Below, one piece after another: positions 56,711-64,000 of a stretch of DNA of 64,000 bases; position 1 is the stretch's first letter; each line of letters starts with the position of its first letter. The notes under the pieces were generated by a model that saw only the letters and a list, made by a program, of their open reading frames with translations, made no database searches and was not told the DNA's origin. The DNA comes from Dichetophora obliterata (lineage: Eukaryota; Arthropoda; Insecta; Diptera; Sciomyzidae): the NCBI GenBank assembly GCA_963920525.1, contig OY986437.1:95887175-95951174 (forward strand). Reading direction: 5' to 3'. The position numbers were made by a program, and so were the translations under genes.

Positions 56711-56929
56711 GTAAGTAATTATTTTAAACTTTTACAAAATTTGTAGGATTTCATTAAAAAACATTTAATGTGCGCATGTTGTATATGAATTAAAGTGACT
56801 TGTGATTGGAAGGTACTTTTTACCCGAATACGGCGAAGCAAAAGGAGCGGTATATGTGTTTGACCGGTATATACGTATGTATGTATATTTACTTCTATGT
56901 ATGTTTATCTGTTCCACTCTCACTTCTAA

Positions 56930-57425
56930 GCTACTTATCATAATTTGACAAATGAAATATCGTTGGAAGCGTTTTGATTGTCTGCTAGTTATAGGCTATG
57001 TGAGTTACATTTAATTTAACAAAGCGACCTCTAAAGGTTATAAAGTCATGAGCAAAAAAATATTTTGTAGTGATATAAACAATAATGTATCGTTAGAAGC
57101 ATTTTGATCATCTACTGAAGAAAAATTATGTGACGTCACATAAAGTTGAATACGGCACCCTCTAGAAGACAGAAAGTCAACCAAACACCTAACAACTAAG
57201 CTACCCTAACTTCTAAACTACTAATCATAATTTGACATATCGTTGGAAACGTTTTAATCATCCGCTGGATATAGGCCATGTGATGTCACATAAAATTTAA
57301 TAAGGCGTCCTCTCGAGGACAGAAAGTTAACTAAACCAATATCTTCTAAACTACTTATCATAATTTTTCATTAGATTTAATTAAATGTGGCGCCTACTAT
57401 AGGACATAAAGTAATGAACTAAAAA
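56930..57425 (+). repeat. Degenerate tandem array (3-4 units of ~130-150 bp)
   Basis: CGTTGGAAGCGTTTTGAT recurs at 56961, 57091 and 57241 with few changes. Each is preceded by CTTCTAARCTACTTATCATA-like sequence (where kept) and followed by ATGTGAYGTCACAT and CCTCTAGAGGACAGAAAGT-like blocks. A fourth unit (57350-57425) lacks the middle. The palindrome TGACGTCA lies at 57131-57138. Confidence 0.8.
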
Positions 57426-57631
57426 ATTTTTAAGTGACATAATAAACATTTTTGTTTATAATTTGATCATCGAACAATTATTTAGTAGTTAATAATTTCG
57501 ATTACATAAAAATTATATCCCCAAAATAATTTAATTTAAAAATAAGTTCAAATAACTAAGACTCGACTACTAAAAATCACGCTCTAAAAATATGAAACAC
57601 GAAAATATGCTCACCTGAAATTGTTATGTAC

Positions 57632-57822
57632 AAACAATTCAATATTTTTTGTCTATTAAAAAATCCACTTACACAAAATATATTTTATTGTATTTAATAC
57701 TAATTCAGAACAAACTACCACGTATATCTTCTGAACATCACTATGAATTAGTATTATATACGATAAATATATTATGTGTAAGTTGTTTATTTAATAGACA
57801 AAAAATATTGAATAGTTTGCAC
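57632..57822. repeat. ~190-bp hairpin (inverted repeat, arms ~80 bp)
   Basis: CAATATTTTTTGTCTATTAA and CCACTTACACA at the left are mirrored by TTAATAGACAAAAAATATTG and TGTGTAAGTTG at the right, and AATACTAATTC near the loop is mirrored by GAATTAGTATT. The loop is about 35 bp. It could be a MITE or a source of hairpin RNA. The open frame across it is fortuitous. Confidence 0.8.
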
Positions 57823-58639
57823 AAAACTATTTAAGATAAGAATATTTTCTTGTTTCATACTTTTTAGGGCATGCTTTTTAGTAGTCGGGTTTTAGTTTTG
57901 TGTAAGCAGATAAAAGAAAATTGTAGAAAAAGTTATATTTAAGTGGTGGTAAAATATAAGCGAAAAGCGTACATTTTCTTTATTTAATTAAAAAAAAAAC
58001 TATTCAAAACTGCCAAAAAACAGATGTGTTGAAATTTTGTAGAAATAAACACTAATGTATAAGCTTTAAGTACACTATCTGAGCTTTTCAAATGTGGTGG
58101 TAAATCCGTAGTGCGCCGAAATCTCTTTTTTAATTTATGGAAGCATATGAGTAACACAATGCAAAATTCAAAGGTTTAAGGTTCCGCGAGTTGGTTCTCG
58201 AAAAATGTCTTCAAATTAAATGACACAAACGTGAACCTAATTTTTTCGAAGTATCATATTTCTGTTTGCTATCGTAGCAAGGTAGTAGCGCATGCACACA
58301 AATAGAGTACTCAAGGGAAAATAACCTATATATAAGGCAAACATATAACAGTTACTTGCAGCTGTCAACCACTACTAGGAAAAAATATGCTGGGTCGCAA
58401 TTCCCCGTGATCTACAATACCCCAGTCCCTCCTATTAAAATACGGCTGTTGGGGTATTTCAACTTCAATCCATTCGAAGCTAATTTCTTACTAGTTCATG
58501 TATGATTTTATTGAAAAGTGTGTAACAGGTTTTTTAACTGGTAACCCGTTTAAAAAAAAACGGTTTTTCGCAAGCCGTGTTTTTAGTTGTTTGAACAGCC
58601 AGAAGTCACAAAAAGCTAATTCAGTCTAATATGGTAGTT
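57823..58639. other. No gene recognised
   Basis: AT-rich DNA. Local notes are TATATATAAG near 58327 and an inverted pair AATACCCCA/TGGGGTATT around 58418-58460. Neither supports a named feature. Confidence 0.5.
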
Positions 58640-58995
58640 TCCGAACGATATGTGTCGATTTTTTCGCAAGAAATAGTCAGCAGTTAAGAGTTTTTGGCAC
58701 CAAACGAGATTTGACTGTTTTGAGACCCAAATGACCTTTAAAAAGTTTTTTACAATTCTAATTAAAATTTTAAAAGTAACAGCAAAGTCTCTAATTATTG
58801 TCCGATGATTTTCGATCACCACATTCTTCATTTGCTTAACAAGTTGCCCATCAGTCGATGTTCTTGGCCGTCTTTGATTATCTTCGACGCTTTCTTGTCC
58901 CTTTTTGAACATCTTGTATCACTCAAATACTCTTGTTCTTCGTAGAGCTTGGTCCCAATGGCCTTCTGCAGTATTATCTGTTGTAGAAATTTCAT
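58640..58995 (-). pseudogene. Mariner transposase N-terminal fragment
   Basis: On the minus strand the frames read ALRRTRVFE, then after a stop FKKGQESVEDNQR and TSTDGQLVKQMKNVVIENHR, then IRDFAVTFKI and QKLLTADYF. This is the N-terminal helix-turn-helix region of mariner transposases (family pattern W-x-x-x-FK-x-G-x-ESVED). The catalytic domain is missing and the tryptophan before the first block is a stop. Confidence 0.7.
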
Positions 58996-59418
58996 TTCGC
59001 AAACAGAATAAAATTTATTTTTATGTTACTTTATAATAAAAAAAAATTTTTGTTCAGAATTATAATTGAGGTTAATATCACATAAATTCATGAAGAAACA
59101 AGATTGCAACAACAATAAGTTCTTTGCAAAACAAGTCACCAAGCGAATCACTCTGGAATCACAACTTCTTTATCACGAATCACCCTGGGCTCCAACAGTT
59201 TGTTGACAAAAAACCATAGAAGGAGAGAAGAAGGTTTCTTGAATAAATTAATCAAATTAAATTTCTTTGACCAACTGAATCATAAAATTGCAAAAATCGA
59301 AAAGGTCGTCGTTTTGTTTTTCACAAAACCGAGCGCTAAATGATTAATCACTGAACATAGAGGCATGAAATTTGACAAAGATGCCAAGGACAGTGCTTGA
59401 AACTTGAAAATTTTTTTT

Positions 59419-59520
59419 GTCGTATCAATAAAGCGAGCACATTATAAGGATACCAGTCTCATTTACTTTTAAATAAAGTACTATTGTTCGGTCTTTATTA
59501 AAACATACCGACTAAAATTG
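59419..59520 (+). repeat. Fragment related to the 51664-54965 outer element
   Basis: GTCGTATCAATAAAGCGAG matches GTCGTATTAATAAAGCGAG at 51672 (one difference), and the similarity continues weakly through TCATTTACTTTTA and CGGTCTTTATTAAA. No matching right end was found. Confidence 0.5.
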
Positions 59521-62500
59521 GTTTTATTGCCAAGTTACTTCTAAAAATCATAGTCATAAGGTAAAGGTTATGAAACCAATTTACAGATCAAAAGTAAGAA
59601 TAACATTTCAAGCTATAAGAAAAAGTTGAAAGCTGTTACAATTTAATTGAAATATATATCAATATTTTGCATTTAGTATTTTTTTTTCTATTTGGCGAGC
59701 TTCTTCACTTACTAAACTCATTGTTTCGGTTGCAAAGCTTAAAAAAGAATATATACTTTTTGAAGAATATTTTGAGATAACAAATCTGCCAGTATGGCGT
59801 TAGAGACGTCTTCTAACTCTACTTGAACTTCTCTTCATCACAATCCTTTGTAGGACAAGTTTTCATATTATAAACCAAAACTCTAAAACTACAGCATCAG
59901 CAGAAATTTCCATTTCCGTATTTTTGGGCGCGGCATGGGAAATTAATTAAAACTCGACATTGCCGAAGAGCAAAAAGGTAAGCGTGAGTCAGTGTATGTG
60001 TGGGTGTCTCAATGTGAAGGTGTGGGTATATGTGCACAATAAGAGCTGAAGTGGCAGCAAAAAGCAAAGAAACAGAATCGTTCGCAACCGTTGTCGACGA
60101 ATGCGTTTAATGTGTGAATCCTTGTGATTCCATTTGCCGCAGTGAGAGACTTTGTTTCCGTTTCCGCTTTTTGCGCTTTTGTATGCAGACAAACGCTGGC
60201 AGTGGCAAGCAGGCAAATTTTACACTGCGTAATGTTCTTGTTTTGGAAGAGTTGGCAATTAATATATTCCGCACTCGATGCCAGGATCTGACGTTTGGCT
60301 GAAAATGGATTTCTATGAGCGTTGCTTTTATTTTCATGGTAAAGGTTTCTTCATTTCTTCTTTTTTTAGGCTTTTTTCTTCAGTTCCTGTTGCCGAACAA
60401 AGAAAAATCGCATCAAAGAAAGACATCAAAATCATAGGCTAAGAAAACGAGTAAAAAAGAGCAAACGGGATATAAAACGTATGTGGGTTAGGTCGGCAAA
60501 AGCTAGGCATGGTGGTATGGCAGGAAAAGAAACCGGATATTGTTTTTGTTATCAAACAGAAGAAATCACTTACGTTTGCATTAATTTATGCAGCAGCAAC
60601 AAATGAAAAGGAAATAATATGGCATCTAATGGAAGGGGAAATCATTCAATGCATTCAATAGCTATTTAATGGGATAAATTGTTGTTAAACTGTGGTTATG
60701 GCACTCTTGGTGTGAATGAATCTGTTTTGTTTATTTTAATTGATTTTTACTGAAAATGGCGTTGCAAGTGTTGGGTAGGAATTGTAGCTTTTTAATGAGT
60801 GAGTAAAATTAGTTCGTAAATAAAAATTTATGCAAAATGAGATATATAATTAAATACACAACTCAACACCTCCTTTCTAAATATGCGATATTTTTAAAAG
60901 GTATCTAAGATAGGCACGCTCACGGTGAAAAAAAAGCCGACTTAATAATTTAATAACAAATATTCTTTTTCTTGAATTAAAACACAGTGTGACGAAATCG
61001 ACCAAAAAGAAAGCACAAACAAACTGTATTGAAATTCTTTGAGAGTGATATGTTGAGAGTTGAGAATTTTTTAAAATAAGTCTTAAAGTTGAAGTGATCG
61101 AATTCATTGAATTTTTAAAGCCATTTGCCTCTTGGAAATAAAAAATAAAATTCAAATCTTTGTTGTAGAATTTTTTTGTAAAATAAGGCTATGTTAAAAA
61201 AAAAGCTGATAAAATACAAAATGAAGCATGTAGCCAAGCAAACACTTGTTCTTTTTTTTTTAACTTAAAAAAATTGTATTTTTATAAATTTTAATTAAAT
61301 AATATTTCAATAATGATCTTTTTTTTTTCTAACCCAAAAATTAATAGCACGTAAAAATACCTTTCCATTGAAATTAAGAACATCGAAATTGTTTCAGAAT
61401 TTGCTAAATGGCGTAAATTTTAACGCTATTTTTTTTCGTCAAAAACTGATTCCTATGTATGTATATTAGTCCGGTTCATTTTGCAAAACTGTTCAAATAC
61501 TTTGGTGCGCGACAACTTTCTAAAAGTTCAACCCTAAATGAACCCAGAAATACCTTCAGACCAAAAAAATTTTACCCCTGACCTTTGCAGAAATCGCTTA
61601 AAGGTAATTTTGAAAATATAAGGACCTGAACCGCCTTATAAAATATGAGGTCGAAACCAAAACATATATTAAATTTATTTTTATTTAAAGGAATATTTTT
61701 GACTTATTTCAGTTTTTTTTCTTATTTTTAAAGAAAATAAGAAAATAAGATTTTTAATTTTTCCATATAATTTTGAACCGGTTTAATGTATATATTTGCT
61801 TCCATACAAAACGCACCCATTTCCAAGCAAATGGCTGTTAAAACTGAATGAATATCAGCACAACAATTTTCGAACACTTCAACTTTAAAAATAAATCGAA
61901 AAAACTTATGACGACATTGGGAAGTAAAATTAGGTAATTATAAGGTGCGATGGACTCTCAACATATCCGTCGATAAGAATTTCTATAAAGTTTGGCTGCA
62001 TTTTTTTTTGTCGATTTCGGCACACTGTATATAATTTTAAAAATTATATAGACATTTCCACAGAAAAGGCTACCGTGACCAAAAAATTAAAACTTAATAA
62101 AAACTAATTATGTCATGATATTATCTAGAAGAAACATTTAAATTTTATTAATTTAAGCAATTTATACATAATGACGATCAAATCGTCTGCACTGTTACAC
62201 ATGCAGTTTTTCTTTTTCGTAAATGCTTTGTAAACTTTTTTGTTTTAGTAAAAATGAAAGGGATTGGCTAAAGATAATAAAAAAAATTGTCAAGGCATGG
62301 TCAGGATATTATATTAAGTTTGCTTTTTAATTACTAATTTTCATAGTCACTTTACTTCCTAATTACTTAATTGCTCAATTGAACTACAATGGAAATTTAA
62401 GTAACGTAACGCCAGGTCAAAAAGCCTAATAAGAAAAATAACCAGAGAAGACTTTTATATAAGATCACTTGGAAAACAAACTTATATTATTTCAAACCCT

Positions 62501-63816
62501 TTTAGAGAGTTTGCTTCAAGCCCAATTCAAAGAGTTTTGCAAATTTTGAATTCCAAGTCAAAAATCACATCCGTTTTGTAACGTAACGCTAGCACATATT
62601 TTTGCTTATATCTCTTAATCCTTACCATCTATTGTTGTCAATGTTTTTACTTAATATAGTGCTGCTTAATTACTACGCAGTTATAAAAAAGCCTTTTTAA
62701 ATTTAGACATTTCCATTCTTTTCTTTTTTTAATATTTCTTATCGTACGTAACGCCAGTTTGGAAATGCAAATATTTGTTATTAAATTATTAAGTTACCTT
62801 TTTTTTACCGTGAGTGCATCTACTCATATCAAACCGACAATATATTCTTTAACTACACCGAGAAAAAAATCAAGAATTTAAAGCATGAACCAAGATCAGT
62901 TCTCACTCATGCACTATTTATCTTTCGACGATTTATATATTCAAAAATATATCCTTAAAAGGTTTTTTTCGAAATTCAAATTGTTTTAAAAGTTGTAGCC
63001 ATTTAAATACCGTCAGTAAGACTGCCTTAAACTTAGCTTAAAAAATATAAACGCGTTTTTCTCGAAACTACTTTTTCCAACACGTTTGACACGATATCTC
63101 AGGTTCTAATTAACCGATTAACTTAAAATTTGTTGTGGTCCTTTTTTCCCTCTATAGCCCAAACTAGGATTATGTAAAAATGCTGTTTTTAAATATTTTT
63201 AAAAATTTATAACATTAAAAACAAGGTCTAAAAATTTAATTTTTTTTACGAAAAATGGCTACGTCGCTTTTTTATGACTAGAGGGTTGAAATTGTTTCAA
63301 GATAGAGACACCCTTTTCTTAACACCACCACTCACCAGCCTGTTATGTTTAAATTTTTAATTTTTTTTTAAAAAGTTTTTGTGTTGCACAGCGAAAACAT
63401 TTTTTAAAAATTAAAAATTCTTAAATACCACCATATAGAGGTGAAATTACTACACCACAAGAGCAAAACACTAGTTTGTTAGGTACTGAACATCTTTTTT
63501 TTTAGCATTTAATTTGGGTGAACAGTGAAATTTAACGCATCAGTTTTTGGTCTCTAACTTCTCCAGTATTGGGGCAAGCGTGTTACTTTCTTTGAAAAAG
63601 TTGATGCTAAGAGGTTAAATAATAATTTTGCAAACATTTTCTATCAAAAATTCATACCAGTTGATAATTAATGGACAAAACGCTCCAGAAAATAATAAAA
63701 TTTACATGAAGTTACATGAAATGAAGTTGTGCTGAATATTAGCATAATGAAGTAGTTCGAAAGAAAAAAATTTAACAGAACTACGTCACTGTGCCAATAT
63801 TCAGAGTGTTGTAACC
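59521..63816. other. Intergenic DNA, no gene recognised
   Basis: Mostly AT-rich and unassigned. 59940-60480 is GC-richer and non-repetitive (TG-rich run at 59985-60035, then GCCGCAGTGAGAGACTTTG), which could be regulatory DNA of a neighbouring gene. CGTAACGC recurs in direct orientation near 62405, 62582 and 62748. 63040-63420 contains AACGCGTTTTTCTCGAAACT, a phrase similar to one in the 18100/31040 repeat family. Confidence 0.5.
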
Positions 63817-64000
63817 ATAGATGGGCACTTTGCAGTACCAGTAAAATTGCAGTAAAAATAAATTTTTACTGATAATGAAATTCAATTTGCATTACCAGTA
63901 AAATTTTACTGATTACTGAAAAAAATTGCAGTAAAAATAAATTTTTACTGATTACTGGGAAAAAATTGCAGTACAAATAAATTTTTACTGATAATGAAAT
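63817..64000 (+). repeat. ~40-bp tandem repeat, continues off the window
   Basis: After ATAGATGGGCAC the sequence GCAGTAAAAATAAATTTTTA and CTGAT recurs at 63849, 63929 and 63969 with variant copies between. Each unit contains the near-palindrome CAGTAAAAATAAATTTTTAC. The GATGGGCA start resembles a hAT-type tip. The right end is outside the window. Confidence 0.7.

Noticed and set aside
58320..58360. TATATATAAG promoter-like sequence
   Set aside because: AT-rich background makes TATA-like strings common, and no Inr or transcript start context was evident.
60107..60337. Overlapping ORFs at 59989-60337
   Set aside because: The translations are compositionally biased on both strands with no motif. 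The higher GC content alone explains the openness.

Overview
This window looks like a gene-poor stretch of a schizophoran fly genome. It is very AT-rich, its introns are large and full of transposon debris, and one protein gene is recognisable. That gene is on the + strand and is the 3' part of a class-2 secreted semaphorin, best matched to Sema-2a. Seven coding exons can be placed: 804-1160, 15015-15243, 25565-25901, 26015-26178, 26241-26393, 26519-26627 and 45169-45237. All splice phases agree, and the summed coding length is a whole number of codons (472 residues plus stop). The exons encode the second half of the sema domain, the PSI knot, the Ig domain and a short basic C-tail. The first part of the gene lies left of the window.

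Three large introns (1161-15014, 15244-25564, 26628-45168) and the 3' flank (45238-64000) consist mainly of dead or non-autonomous mobile DNA. Intron 1161-15014 holds a Harbinger-type MITE and a hAT-type MITE, both with target duplications, and a Tc1 element interrupted by a 1.7 kb foldback element. It also holds a non-LTR RT scrap, a mariner 3' end, several MITEs, a tandem-plus-inverted repeat cluster at 11551-13322 and a non-LTR 3' end. Intron 15244-25564 holds a tRNA-like SINE head, a mariner-type element, a Harbinger derivative and a Helitron-like end. Intron 26628-45168 holds a mariner MITE, a Harbinger MITE, a pogo/Tigger-like element that has lost its DDE core, a mariner split by a CACAGTG-ended element, a 4.3 kb non-LTR element with a MITE in its ORF1, and two Helitron-like copies just before the last coding exon.

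The 3' flank contains a MITE, a tRNA-derived SINE, a 1 kb element with an exact 8 bp target duplication and P-like ends, and a three-level nest. The core of that nest is a degraded Transib (RAG1-related) transposon at 52229-54800 with CACAGTGGG ends. Further right are a hammerhead-ribozyme-like motif of the kind found in Penelope-like elements, a degenerate tandem array carrying TGACGTCA, a long hairpin, a mariner scrap, and a ~40 bp tandem repeat running off the right edge.

No rRNA, functional tRNA, CRISPR array or second intact protein gene was seen. Every transposase or RT reading frame carries stops, frameshifts or deletions, so the mobile elements here appear inactive. Family names come from motif recognition, not from database searches.
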